Origin: Clostridia bacterium
Lineage (GTDB): Bacteria > Bacillota > Clostridia > Christensenellales > Borkfalkiaceae
Reading direction: 5' to 3'
Assembly (NCBI GenBank): GCA_017452305.1
Contig: JAFTMQ010000149.1
Span: forward strand, 1 to 19,475
Length of the DNA stretch: 19,475 nt
The position numbers and the translations under genes were made by a program. Positions 1-6,600 of the stretch are shown here, piece by piece; the stretch's first letter is position 1, and every line of letters starts with the position of its first letter. Under the pieces are notes generated by a model. That model was not told the DNA's origin. It did no database searches and saw nothing but the letters and a program-made list of their open reading frames with translations.

Positions 1-327
1 CTTATCGACAGTATCGAACGTGCGTCCGTTTTGATTCGCGGTGAGAAAAACAGCTTTATTCAATTTGATATTAAAATGAATAAAATTATCATTACCGCCA
101 ACTCGGAGTTGGGTAAGGTAGAAGAAACCGTCGGTGCGGATTTGGACGGTAAAGAGTTGAAAATTGCCATGAACGGCAAGTACGTTTTGGACGCGGTGAA
201 GGCGTTGAACGAAGAAAACGTTTTGTTATCCTTCAACACCTCTATTTCCCCTTTCACGTTAGAGAACGTGGAAGACAACCGTTGTCAATACTTGGTGTTG
301 CCCGTTAGAACTTCGCAACAAGGTTAA
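1..327 (+). CDS. dnaN: DNA polymerase III beta sliding clamp, C-terminal fragment
   Basis: This is the last 108 codons of the beta clamp; the 5' part lies outside the window and the frame is open from base 1. The clamp is a ring-shaped homodimer that tethers the replicative polymerase to DNA. The visible part is the end of the third clamp domain: a segment reading GKVEETVGADLDGKELKIAMN, the helix AKYVLDAVKAL-like block NGKYVLDAVKALNEENV, and the family-typical C-terminal strand ending LVLPVRT, which forms part of the hydrophobic peptide-binding pocket. Three extra residues and a Gly follow PVRT before TAA. An ATG-less start inside the fragment is not meaningful because the gene is truncated by the window edge. 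In Bacillota dnaN normally follows dnaA, so dnaA is expected just upstream. Identity is confident from the family C-terminus and the neighbouring rpmH cluster. Confidence 0.93.
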   Translation, partial: LIDSIERASVLIRGEKNSFIQFDIKMNKIIITANSELGKVEETVGADLDGKELKIAMNGKYVLDAVKALNEENVLLSFNTSISPFTLENVEDNRCQYLVLPVRTSQQG

Positions 328-373
328 GTTTTAAACATATCCCGACTATTTTTTTTAAAAGTCGGCGGTAAGC

Positions 374-405
374 GGCGTAAAAAAAGCGTTTTAACGCCCT
401 TTTTT
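374..405 (+). terminator. Rho-independent terminator after dnaN
   Basis: GGCGT plus four A (374-382) pairs with TTTT (389-392) and ACGCC (394-398), with one bulged A, and CTTTTTT follows. A second, weaker inverted repeat (CCGACT 342-347 with AGTCGG 360-365) lies just upstream without a T-run. Together they probably separate dnaN transcription from rpmH. Confidence 0.55.
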
Positions 406-460
406 CCAAAGAAAAAGCCTTGAAAATACGGAAAAGAAAGAAAAAAGCGGGCAAAATTAC

Positions 461-490
461 TTGACGGCGTTTATCAAAGTAATGTATAAT
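461..490 (+). promoter_or_regulatory. Sigma-A promoter of rpmH
   Basis: TTGACG (461-466) and a perfect TATAAT (485-490) are separated by 18 bp. This is one of the best promoter matches in the window, as expected for the highly expressed ribosomal protein L34 gene. The predicted transcript starts near 497 and has a leader of about 70 nt. Confidence 0.8.
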
Positions 491-565
491 GGTGAAGTTA
501 TCGTGGGGTAGCCCGCGGCACAAGTAGAAAAAGAAAAAAATAAAAACCTAATTAGGAGAAAAATT

Positions 566-700
566 ATGAAAAGAACCTATCAACCCAAAAAGAGACAGAA
601 GAGCAAAGTACACGGTTTCCGTAAGAGAATGGCAACGACCGCAGGCAGAAAGGTTTTAAAGAGACGTAGAGCAAAGGGCAGAAAGAGACTTACCCACTAA
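566..700 (+). CDS. rpmH: 50S ribosomal protein L34
   Basis: The 44-residue product is the small basic large-subunit protein L34. It begins MKRTYQPKKRQKSKVHGF and continues RKRMATTAGRKVLKRRRAKG, ending RKRLTH, which matches the whole family over its full usual length of 44-46 residues. The ATG at 566 has the upstream purine stretch TTAGGAGAA as ribosome binding site. It lies between a strong promoter (461-490) and a long terminator hairpin (734-776). It heads the rpmH-rnpA-yidD-yidC-khpB set, which couples synthesis of a ribosomal protein, the RNase P protein and membrane-insertion factors. Unusually, it is on the same strand as dnaN; in Bacillus the rpmH cluster points away from dnaA-dnaN. 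Confidence 0.97.
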   Translation: MKRTYQPKKRQKSKVHGFRKRMATTAGRKVLKRRRAKGRKRLTH

Positions 701-733
701 TCTATTCATTACAATTAAAACATAAAAAAGATA

Positions 734-776
734 AATTCCTTTCCTTTTTATAAGGGGAGGAATTACCCTTTTTTTG
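734..776 (+). terminator. Strong terminator between rpmH and rnpA
   Basis: A 13-bp stem (734-746 with 752-764, beginning AATTCC/GGAATT, with two G-T pairs) with a 5-nt loop is followed by ACCC and seven T. It would end most rpmH transcripts, so L34 mRNA should exceed rnpA mRNA, which fits the different needs for the two proteins. Confidence 0.75.
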
Positions 777-788
777 TAGGGGGGTATA

Positions 789-812
789 TCACCAAATTCG
801 GTGAGTTTTTTT
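789..812 (+). terminator. Second, smaller terminator-like hairpin before rnpA
   Basis: TCACC (789-793) pairs with GGTGA (800-804) around a 6-nt loop and is followed by G and seven T. The stem is short. GGTGA could instead pair with another TCACC at 848-852, so an attenuation role is possible. No convincing promoter is visible between here and rnpA at 888. Confidence 0.4.
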
Positions 813-887
813 GCATAGAAAACTATAAAAAATCCATTTTGGCGGTATCACCTAAAAATAAAAAAAACACTCTCCATTTTAAATAAA

Positions 888-1205
888 ATGAAGTATTTTA
901 GATTAAAAAAACAGACGGATTTTGGGCGGCTATTTCATAAAGGGAAACGGGCGTTTTCCCCCTCTTTGACCTTAGTATATCGTCCGTCGGAAAAAATGAC
1001 GATGGGGATTTCCGTAGGAAAAAAACACGGAAAGAGTGTGGTGCGAAACCGCATTAAGAGATTGCTCCGTGAAGCATTCCGCGCTACACAGCCGAAAATG
1101 TCGGGTGTTTATAGTATCGTTTTAATCCCCAAAGTGAGTGAAAAATACGAGTATAAAACGTTTGAGCAGCATTTACAATGGATGATCCAAAAAGAAAAAC
1201 TGTAA
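888..1205 (+). CDS. rnpA: Ribonuclease P protein component
   Basis: The 105-residue product is the basic protein subunit of RNase P, which helps the RNase P RNA cleave 5' leaders from precursor tRNA. The diagnostic RNR motif is present (VVRNRIKRLLREAFR, residues 51-65), preceded by the family N-terminus (LKKQTDFGRLFHKGKR) and the central strand MTMGISVGKKHGKS. Length is slightly below the usual 110-120. The ATG at 888 gives the expected N-terminus, but no Shine-Dalgarno sequence is visible upstream (the region is A-rich), so translation may be weak or coupled in some other way. The gene overlaps yidD if the first yidD ATG is used. The catalytic RNA gene rnpB is not in the window. Confidence 0.95.
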   Translation: MKYFRLKKQTDFGRLFHKGKRAFSPSLTLVYRPSEKMTMGISVGKKHGKSVVRNRIKRLLREAFRATQPKMSGVYSIVLIPKVSEKYEYKTFEQHLQWMIQKEKL

Positions 1206-1504
1206 AAATGAATTTTACGCCGCTTTTTTGCGAAAATTGGAAGTATCTCCGCAAAAAAGTGTTTCTTCCGTTTGGAAAAATTGTGTGTATGCGTATGATA
1301 CGCTTTTATCAAAAGTATATTTCTAAACATACCTGCTTATATCGTCCAAGCTGTTCGCAATATACGTTGGAATGTATCAATAACAACGGCGTGATTATCG
1401 GGATATGTCTTGGTATATGGCGGATTTTAAGGTGTAATCCCTTTTCTAAAGGCGGTTACGATCCCGCCCCTATCCCTTACTTTAAAAAAAGGTGGCTTTT
1501 ATAA
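1178..1504 (+). CDS. yidD: Membrane protein insertion efficiency factor YidD
   Basis: YidD is a small membrane-associated protein that assists YidC-dependent insertion of inner-membrane proteins. The family core is complete: MIRFYQKYIS (from residue 40), YRPSCSQYTLECI with the conserved Cys pair region, RILRCNPFSKGGYDPAP, then a short basic tail. The reading frame begins with an ATG at 1178 that overlaps rnpA by 28 bp; other in-frame starts are ATG 1208, two bases after the rnpA stop, and ATG 1289, which would give the compact 71-residue form more typical of the family. None has a clear ribosome binding site, so the N-terminus is uncertain. If the long form is real, about 37 extra residues precede the core. 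Position between rnpA and yidC is the canonical one. Confidence 0.88.
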   Translation: MDDPKRKTVKMNFTPLFCENWKYLRKKVFLPFGKIVCMRMIRFYQKYISKHTCLYRPSCSQYTLECINNNGVIIGICLGIWRILRCNPFSKGGYDPAPIPYFKKRWLL

Positions 1505-1580
1505 CGGAATTCCGTTTATTTATCCTGCAAGGATAAGGGCTAAAAAATATACAGCGGAAGTATTCCGCAAAAGGTAAATA

Positions 1581-3284
1581 ATGGAATTGTTTAATTTATT
1601 AAGTGTACCCATCGGTATTTTTACGGAAAGCTATACCGTGGATATCAACTTCATAGGTAAATTCATCGGCGTTCTGTGTAGCGCGGTGGGTGTTGGTTTC
1701 GGTATCATCCTTTTCTCGTTGGTATTGAAGGTTATCACCCTCCCCTTCGACGTTATGCAAAGAATTACCATGCGCAAGCAAAACATTAAAATGAAAGAAA
1801 ATCAAGAGCGCATGGAAAAATTGCAAAAGCAGTATGCAAACGATAAAGAGGCATACAACCAAAAGGTTATGGAAATGTATAAAGAGAACGGCATGTCTAT
1901 GTTCTCTTCCTGTTTGCCCATGATTTTGTCGATGGTTATCTTCTTTATTGCAATCGCTGCGTTTAACTCTTATTCCGCTTATGCAAACGTAGAAAACTAT
2001 AATCAACTTGTCGCTGCGTATAACAGCGCGATTATCCGCGAAATTGCGGACGTAAAGGAAGAAAACGTTTCCTTGACGGACGTGCGTGTAAAAACGGAAA
2101 AGGACGAAAACGACCAAGACGTCGTAACGGCTTATTACTTTATCTATACGGTAGAAGATAAGGCGGCAAACGGAAAGCCTTTATTCTTCACCGCAACGTA
2201 TGAAGAAGATAATCTTGACCTCGTTTCCTTTAATGAAACGGAGCCTTTGAAGAGTGTTCGTTATAAACTTGACGCGGAAAACAATAAGGTTGCGATTGAA
2301 AACAAGGATATTGCAGTTTTCTTACAGCACGATTTAAACGCATTCTATAAAGCGCAAGCGGAAAACCACGTAACCTACACTTCCGCGGAAAAGAAAGCGA
2401 TTAAGGAAGAGGCGGGCAGATACGAAAAATCCTATTTAATCAACGACGAAAAAATTGCGGCGGGTAAAGACGGACATTTCAAAGACGTCTATGCGGCAAT
2501 CGAGCAAATTAAAACGGATTTACAAACTGCCAACCCCGACGAAACGGAAGATAATTTGTGGGCTTTGGCGTACAAAAACTACTTTGAAAGCATTGCGCAA
2601 ACGGAAGTTGTGGCGGCATACAACGGCACGGGCGATTACAGCGGCGTTGCAAACAACACCAAATTCCTTTGGATTAAAAACGTTTGGGTAACGGACGCTA
2701 TGTACAAAAACCCCGTTCTTGAATACAAGGACTTTGAAACGGCGATTGCGACCAAGAGCGGCTGTTCTTGCACGACGTCGAATAAAGCGGCGCAAATTAG
2801 CGCATATCAAAAGGACGGCTATAATAAGGTTACCGCAAAGCTTAGTAAGCAAAAAGACCAATTCAACGGTTACTTTGTCTTGATTGCGCTTTCTATCGGT
2901 ACGATTTTGTTACAGCAATTCGTTTCGATGCGCGCACAAAAAGAACAGCAGAAATATTCGTCTGTGGACGGACAGGGTGCAGGTCAACAAAAAATGATGA
3001 TGATTGTGATGACGGGTATGTTCGCAATCTTCTCATTCATGTACAGCTCGGCATTCTCGATATATCTTATCGTGAGCAACGTCTTCTCGTTAGGCTCTAC
3101 GCTTCTTATCAATAAAATCGTAGATAAGGCGGCGGAAAGCAAGGACGCAAAAGCGGCGGAAAAGAAGTTTAACGAACGCTACGGCGGCAGAGTTGCGGCG
3201 GCTCGTTCGGCAGGCCAACAAGCGGCAAGAGACAAGAAAAATAAAAAGACCGGCAATAACGCAAACGGAAAAAACAAAAAATAA
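1581..3284 (+). CDS. yidC: YidC/Oxa1 membrane protein insertase with large extracytoplasmic insertion
   Basis: This insertase folds and inserts membrane proteins, alone or with SecYEG. Family features: a first helix ending SLVLKVITLPFDV (residues 46-58), with Lys50 at the site of the positive groove residue (Arg in Bacillus SpoIIIJ); a charged cytosolic hairpin (about 59-105); a second helix (about 108-130); the KFLWIKNVWVTD block (361-372); three C-terminal helices (about 428-448, 472-490, 493-513); and a basic tail. Between helix 2 and the FLWIKN block lies an insertion of about 215 residues (145-358), rich in Lys, Glu, Asp and Asn and on the outside by topology. With it the protein has 567 residues against roughly 250-280 for Bacillus homologues. 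The gene follows yidD and precedes khpB, the usual order. There is no N-terminal lipobox. Confidence 0.95.
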   Translation: MELFNLLSVPIGIFTESYTVDINFIGKFIGVLCSAVGVGFGIILFSLVLKVITLPFDVMQRITMRKQNIKMKENQERMEKLQKQYANDKEAYNQKVMEMYKENGMSMFSSCLPMILSMVIFFIAIAAFNSYSAYANVENYNQLVAAYNSAIIREIADVKEENVSLTDVRVKTEKDENDQDVVTAYYFIYTVEDKAANGKPLFFTATYEEDNLDLVSFNETEPLKSVRYKLDAENNKVAIENKDIAVFLQHDLNAFYKAQAENHVTYTSAEKKAIKEEAGRYEKSYLINDEKIAAGKDGHFKDVYAAIEQIKTDLQTANPDETEDNLWALAYKNYFESIAQTEVVAAYNGTGDYSGVANNTKFLWIKNVWVTDAMYKNPVLEYKDFETAIATKSGCSCTTSNKAAQISAYQKDGYNKVTAKLSKQKDQFNGYFVLIALSIGTILLQQFVSMRAQKEQQKYSSVDGQGAGQQKMMMIVMTGMFAIFSFMYSSAFSIYLIVSNVFSLGSTLLINKIVDKAAESKDAKAAEKKFNERYGGRVAAARSAGQQAARDKKNKKTGNNANGKNKK

Positions 3285-3341
3285 AAAGTGAGATAACAGC
3301 CCCCATAAACACAATATCACACGGGGGTGAGGAGTAGAAAA

Positions 3342-4274
3342 ATGAATTACACGGAATTTACGGGTAAGACGGTGAAGGATGCGATTGAAAAAGGGTTGAA
3401 GGAGTTAGGCATCACCGAAGAACAAGCAGACGTTCGCGTTTTGGACGAAGGTAAGAAAAAGTTGTTTAAATCCATACCTGCCCGCGTGGAAATCGCTATT
3501 TTGGACAACCAAACGCAAGAAAATACGAAAGAAAATTCCGCTTGCGTATGCGAAGAAACTGCGAAAAACGGCGCGACGGACGGCGAAAGAACGGTTGTGT
3601 TCTTGGAAGGCTTATTCAAGCTTTTGAATATCAACGCTTGCACCGAACTTGTAGCGGAAGGCGAAAAGGTTGAAATCAACGTAACGGCGGCAAACACGAC
3701 GGCGATTATCGGTAAGCACGGCGCTATGCTCGACGCAATTCAAACGCTTGCAGGCGCGGTTGCAAACACGGGCAGAGACGATTATAAGCGCGTTGTGGTG
3801 GATTGCGAAAACTATCGCGAAAACCGCGAGGCTACCTTAAACAAGCTTTCGGAAAATCTTGCGCAAAAAGCAATTCGCTTGGGTAAGAAAATCCAACTTG
3901 AACCGATGAATCCTTACGAAAGACGCATTATCCACGCGGCTCTTTCCGAACGTGAGGGCGTTTCGACGGTGAGCGAAGGCAAAGAGCCTAACCGTTATAT
4001 CGTTATCGTTCCCGACAATTTGGAAGACCCCGACGCTCCTGCAATCCCTGCGAGAAACGAGCGTGATAGAAGGGATAGACGAGACCGCGGTTATAACCGT
4101 GGCGGCAGAGGCAGAAATGATCGTGGTAGAGGTAGAAACGACCGCGGCCACAAGAAGCCTTACGGCGATAGAAAGCCCTCTTCCTCCGGCTCGGCAACGG
4201 GCGGCACGTCCTTGAAGGTTGACAGCGATTTCTTCGGTATCTTCCTTGGCAACAGCAACAGCGACAATGAATAA
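3342..4274 (+). CDS. khpB: RNA-binding protein KhpB (Jag/EloR) with Arg/Gly-rich tail
   Basis: KhpB is a single-stranded-RNA-binding protein linked to cell elongation and division in Gram-positive bacteria. The 310-residue product has a Jag N-terminal domain (1-52, ending KSIPARVEI), a short linker, a KH domain with the GKHG loop at 124-127 (IIGKHGAMLDAIQTLAGAV), and an R3H domain (about 165-223, MNPYERRIIHAALSERE). Most relatives stop soon after the R3H domain; here a tail of about 85 residues follows, with an Arg/Asp/Gly-rich segment (238-272, repeats like RDRRDRGYNRGGRGRNDRG) and an acidic C-terminus. I chose ATG 3342 because GAGGAG lies 7 nt upstream; a GTG at 3327 in the same frame sits before that site. 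It follows yidC by 57 bp, the standard yidC-jag pairing, and ends at a terminator. Confidence 0.93.
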   Translation: MNYTEFTGKTVKDAIEKGLKELGITEEQADVRVLDEGKKKLFKSIPARVEIAILDNQTQENTKENSACVCEETAKNGATDGERTVVFLEGLFKLLNINACTELVAEGEKVEINVTAANTTAIIGKHGAMLDAIQTLAGAVANTGRDDYKRVVVDCENYRENREATLNKLSENLAQKAIRLGKKIQLEPMNPYERRIIHAALSEREGVSTVSEGKEPNRYIVIVPDNLEDPDAPAIPARNERDRRDRRDRGYNRGGRGRNDRGRGRNDRGHKKPYGDRKPSSSGSATGGTSLKVDSDFFGIFLGNSNSDNE

Positions 4275-4277
4275 AAC

Positions 4278-4307
4278 AAAAAGCTCCGTTTTATACGGAG
4301 CTTTTTT
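4278..4307. terminator. Bidirectional terminator between khpB and queT
   Basis: AAGCTCCGT (4281-4289) pairs perfectly with ACGGAGCTT (4295-4303) around a 5-nt loop. T-runs lie on both sides (six T after the stem on +, five T on the - strand side), so it can end both the + strand khpB operon and the convergent queT gene. Confidence 0.85.
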
Positions 4308-4322
4308 GATATAAAAATTTTT

Positions 4323-4835
4323 TTAAAGCTTTAATTTTCGGACGGCTAAAAAGAGGGGCGCGCCGAGCGCATATACCCATACCGCTTCCGTGAGCGCAAT
4401 CGAGCCTGCGTAGGTTAAATAAGCAATCCAAGCGGAAGGAAAGCCCTCTCCCCCACCGCATAAAAACACGATAATTAAGGGGATAATCGCCGCGTTAAAG
4501 AGTACGGTAGGAAGTCCGCCTAAAATGATTTTCAAGGGGATATTTTTAATAAATCTACCTACCAGGTACGCGACGAACGCCGCAAGTAGGGTGGCAAGCG
4601 AGCCGATAAACACGTCGTAAAGAAAGAAGGGCGACGCTATATTTGAGAGCATACACCCCACCCAAAGCGCAGGGATTGCCTCGGGGTAAAGAAGGGCTAA
4701 AATACAAAGCGCCTCTGCAGGTCGGATTTGCAAAGGACCGAAAGCAAAGGGCGCGAACACATACGTCAACGCTACGTACAGCGCGGCAATAATGCCCGCG
4801 CGGCAAAGGCGTTTGGTAATGTTATTATTCTTCAT
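4323..4835 (-). CDS. queT: QueT-family queuosine precursor transporter
   Basis: The 170-residue, very hydrophobic protein matches the QueT family (substrate-binding S component of an energy-coupling-factor transporter) thought to import preQ1 or related queuosine precursors. Visible features: a short cytosolic start, about five to six membrane helices, and the family signature QIRPAEALCILALLYPEAIP (about residues 36-55), followed by GCMLSNIASPFFLYDVFIGSLATL. The ATG at 4835 is preceded by GAGGTG at 5-nt spacing. It is a single-gene unit with its own promoter (4909-4938), a structured leader (4841-4898) and a shared terminator (4278-4307). The shared A and T energy-coupling components are not in the window. 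Substrate is inferred from family; the transporter class is secure. Confidence 0.88.
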   Translation of the reverse strand: MKNNNITKRLCRAGIIAALYVALTYVFAPFAFGPLQIRPAEALCILALLYPEAIPALWVGCMLSNIASPFFLYDVFIGSLATLLAAFVAYLVGRFIKNIPLKIILGGLPTVLFNAAIIPLIIVFLCGGGEGFPSAWIAYLTYAGSIALTEAVWVYALGAPLFLAVRKLKL

Positions 4836-4840
4836 TTTTT

Positions 4841-4898
4841 CACCTCGGTTTTTTTAGTAAGGCGGTTGCCTTGGGAAGTGTTTTCCGAAAACCTTCCG
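4841..4898 (-). promoter_or_regulatory. Structured queT leader, candidate preQ1-type riboswitch
   Basis: Read on the - strand, the roughly 65-nt leader holds a hairpin with outer stem GGAAG/CTTCC (4893-4897 with 4874-4878) and inner GTTTTC/GAAAAC pairing, then AAGGC-AACC-GCCTT (4859-4872), then an A-rich stretch leading into the GAGGTG ribosome binding site. GGTTTT of the first hairpin (4888-4893) is also complementary to AAAACC (4847-4852) next to that site, so a pseudoknot or a switch is possible. queT genes are often controlled by preQ1 riboswitches, but the sequence does not match the class I consensus as I know it. Confidence 0.4.
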
Positions 4899-4908
4899 TT
4901 CGTTTGAT

Positions 4909-4938
4909 ATTATAGCACTTTTTTGGCGCGGCTGTCAA
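4909..4938 (-). promoter_or_regulatory. Sigma-A promoter of queT
   Basis: On the - strand a perfect TTGACA (4938-4933) and a perfect TATAAT (4914-4909) are separated by 18 bp. Transcription would start near 4902, giving a leader of about 65 nt before the queT ATG. Confidence 0.82.
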
Positions 4939-4943
4939 TAAAA

Positions 4944-5585
4944 TTACGCGTTTTTTAAGGAAGAATTTTGGCTTCCTCTATCCCAAAGCAGGGCGGCAAT
5001 GGCGTCGGAAATGATTTCCGACATCGTATAGACAAGGTTAAGACGAGTAGTGTTTAAAAGTCCGTAATTATTTAAGGACTTTTCCGCCACAATCCCCATA
5101 ATCGAAATATCCCCTATCGCGCCGAGCTTTTTATTTGCGCCCGCGCCCGGCAAAAGCGGGGTGGGGTTGACGCGAATAACGCCGATGTCCCCCTTGTCGC
5201 CCACGGCGGCGTCAATGGCGAGAATTTGACTGTCCGCGTGCGTTTCCTTTAAAAAGGTACGCATATACGTGATTTCCTTAGCGGTAACGGGCGCGGCGAG
5301 CGTGCCGTAGATAAACGCGCCAAGCCCCTGCGTTTTGTATTGTAGCATAGAGCCGGTAATCGGCCCCAAGCTATCCCCGATGGCGAGGTCGCTACCCACG
5401 CAAACAACAACGGGCGGACGGCGCTTGCGTTCTGCGTTTTTCAGTGCCAAAATTGCGCGTGAATCCGTACATGGGTGGGGTGTTTTGTGGTTTTTAACCT
5501 CTGCTTTGCTTGTTAAAAGTTGGTCGGTTGCCATAGTAATTCCGTCTTTGGCGAGCTTATTAAAGATATGAAAAGCGTACTCCAC
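4944..5585 (-). CDS. yyaC: YyaC-type sporulation protein (DUF1256, GPR-protease-like fold)
   Basis: The 213-residue protein matches the YyaC/DUF1256 family, which is related in fold to the germination protease GPR and found in spore formers. Family blocks: VVVCVGSDLAIGDSLGPITG (59-78), FIYGTLAAPV (91-100), ILAIDAAVGD (121-130), LLPGAGANKKLGAIGDISIM (144-163) and LNTTRLNLVYTMSEIIS. The paired Asp residues in GSDLAIGD and AIDAA are the likely active-site acids by analogy with GPR; function has not been shown in detail. I used the GTG start at 5585 (AAAGGAG lies 9 nt upstream); an ATG 17 codons later is an alternative and would trim a poorly conserved N-terminus. In Bacillus yyaC also lies close to the origin and is under sigma-F. 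A sigma-F-like site is seen upstream (5642-5671). Confidence 0.88.
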   Translation of the reverse strand: MEYAFHIFNKLAKDGITMATDQLLTSKAEVKNHKTPHPCTDSRAILALKNAERKRRPPVVVCVGSDLAIGDSLGPITGSMLQYKTQGLGAFIYGTLAAPVTAKEITYMRTFLKETHADSQILAIDAAVGDKGDIGVIRVNPTPLLPGAGANKKLGAIGDISIMGIVAEKSLNNYGLLNTTRLNLVYTMSEIISDAIAALLWDRGSQNSSLKNA

Positions 5586-5641
5586 GTGCGGTTGCTCCTT
5601 TGCGTGATTTTTCCGCGCAATCGTCGGTGTGCGCGCCTAAA

Positions 5642-5671
5642 AAGTATTGCCGAAAAAGATAGGTTATAAAC
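5642..5671 (-). promoter_or_regulatory. Candidate sigma-F promoter of yyaC
   Basis: On the - strand GTTTA (5671-5667) and GGCAATACTT (5651-5642) resemble the forespore sigma-F consensus (GYWTA, then GGNNANAHTR). The -10 matches in all fixed positions but the last, and the spacer is 15 rather than 16. Known sigma-F control of Bacillus yyaC supports the reading; the match alone could be chance. Confidence 0.42.
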
Positions 5672-5703
5672 GCGGAAAATCGAGAAAAAAGCGGGGTTAG
5701 GGG

Positions 5704-5732
5704 TTGTAAAAATCCTTTTAATAAGGTATAAT
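5704..5732 (+). promoter_or_regulatory. Sigma-A promoter of the cvpA-family gene
   Basis: TTGTAA (5704-5709) and a perfect TATAAT (5727-5732) with a 17-bp spacer. The transcript would start near 5739, giving a short leader that carries the AAAGGAG ribosome binding site before ATG 5763. Confidence 0.75.
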
Positions 5733-5762
5733 ATAGGAAGAAAAAGTGAAAGGAGTGCAAAA

Positions 5763-6488
5763 ATGATGATTTCCGCAACGATAAATTGTCTTTTAGCGGC
5801 GACGTGGTCGAACTACCTCGTCGATATCGTCATTTTGCTTTTTATCGCGGGCTTAACAATTTTGTGTGCAAAACGCGGTTTTGTGGAGTGCGTGTTCGAT
5901 TTTGCGTCCACCCTACTTTCCTTTTTTATTGCCATTCTTTTGGCGCGGCTTGTCATTTTTATCACGGGCGGACTGTTCGGGTTTGAGAAATGGTTAGGCG
6001 GTGCGTTTGCAAAAACCTTCGTTAAAGCGGACGGATTTAACGCGGTGATTTCCGCCGATGGCGCGAAAGACGCGTTAATGGACAAAAACGTGGCAGGCGT
6101 TATTGCCAACCTCGCCGTGCAGTGGTTTGCGAAAGGTAAGGTGGCGAGCGGGACGACGATAGCCGCGTTGCTTGGGAATATTACAGCCAAATTATTTACC
6201 TTGCTTATGCTGAGCGTCATTCTTTTTGTTGTGGCGAAGGTGTTGCTGTATTTGACCAAAAAGCTTTTAACGGGCATTATCGAGCGCATCACCCTCTTGG
6301 ACGCGGCGAATACAGCGATTGGTGCGGCGGTTGGTTTTTCGCAAGCGCTTTTGATTGTCGGCGCGGTGTTGGCAATTTTCGCCGTTATTCCGTCTCCGCC
6401 TATTGACAATTACCTTTCAAACTGCCTATTCTTGGGTTGGATGTACGAATACAACCCCGTCATTGCCTTGCTTGGTTTGCTTATTTAG
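5763..6488 (+). CDS. CvpA-family membrane protein
   Basis: The 241-residue protein belongs by architecture to the CvpA (colicin V production) family of integral membrane proteins, whose exact role is unsettled. The start is typical: an N-terminal helix (VDIVILLFIAGLTILCAKRGFV), then FDFASTLLSFFIAILLARLVI (about 46-67), with the small-residue and Arg/Gly pattern of the family. After a soluble loop of about 60 residues (70-130) come a third helix (about 145-168) and a fourth (about 187-210, AVGFSQALLIVGAVLAIFAVI). It is longer than usual members (about 160-190) because of the loop. ATG 5763 has AAAGGAG at 6-nt spacing. It is monocistronic between its own promoter and a terminator, and runs directly up to the DnaA-box region. 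Confidence 0.8.
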   Translation: MMISATINCLLAATWSNYLVDIVILLFIAGLTILCAKRGFVECVFDFASTLLSFFIAILLARLVIFITGGLFGFEKWLGGAFAKTFVKADGFNAVISADGAKDALMDKNVAGVIANLAVQWFAKGKVASGTTIAALLGNITAKLFTLLMLSVILFVVAKVLLYLTKKLLTGIIERITLLDAANTAIGAAVGFSQALLIVGAVLAIFAVIPSPPIDNYLSNCLFLGWMYEYNPVIALLGLLI

Positions 6489-6554
6489 TTTTCTTATTAC
6501 AAATTTTAACCGTCAACCTTAAACCGTCCTCAAAAAGATCGTAAAAAATAATAC

Positions 6555-6593
6555 AAAATCCCACTCGAAAACGGGCGGGATTTTATATTTTTA
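6555..6593 (+). terminator. Rho-independent terminator of the cvpA-family gene
   Basis: AAAATCCC (6555-6562) pairs with GGGATTTT (6577-6584); a further CTCG/CGGG inner helix closes an AAAA loop, and a T-rich tail (TATATTTTT) follows. It would stop transcription before the origin region that begins about 20 bp downstream. Confidence 0.8.
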
Positions 6594-6600
6594 TGCAGTT

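Noticed and set aside
4841..4898. Calling the queT leader a class I preQ1 riboswitch outright
   Set aside because: The conserved loop and tail bases of class I as I know them are not all present; only the geometry and gene context agree.
5467..5491. A CGTACATGG followed by GTGGGGTGTTTTG inside yyaC, resembling the 29-bp motif
   Set aside because: The core matches over nine bases only, the left arm is different and spacing to the T-run is off; likely chance within HPCTDSR codons.
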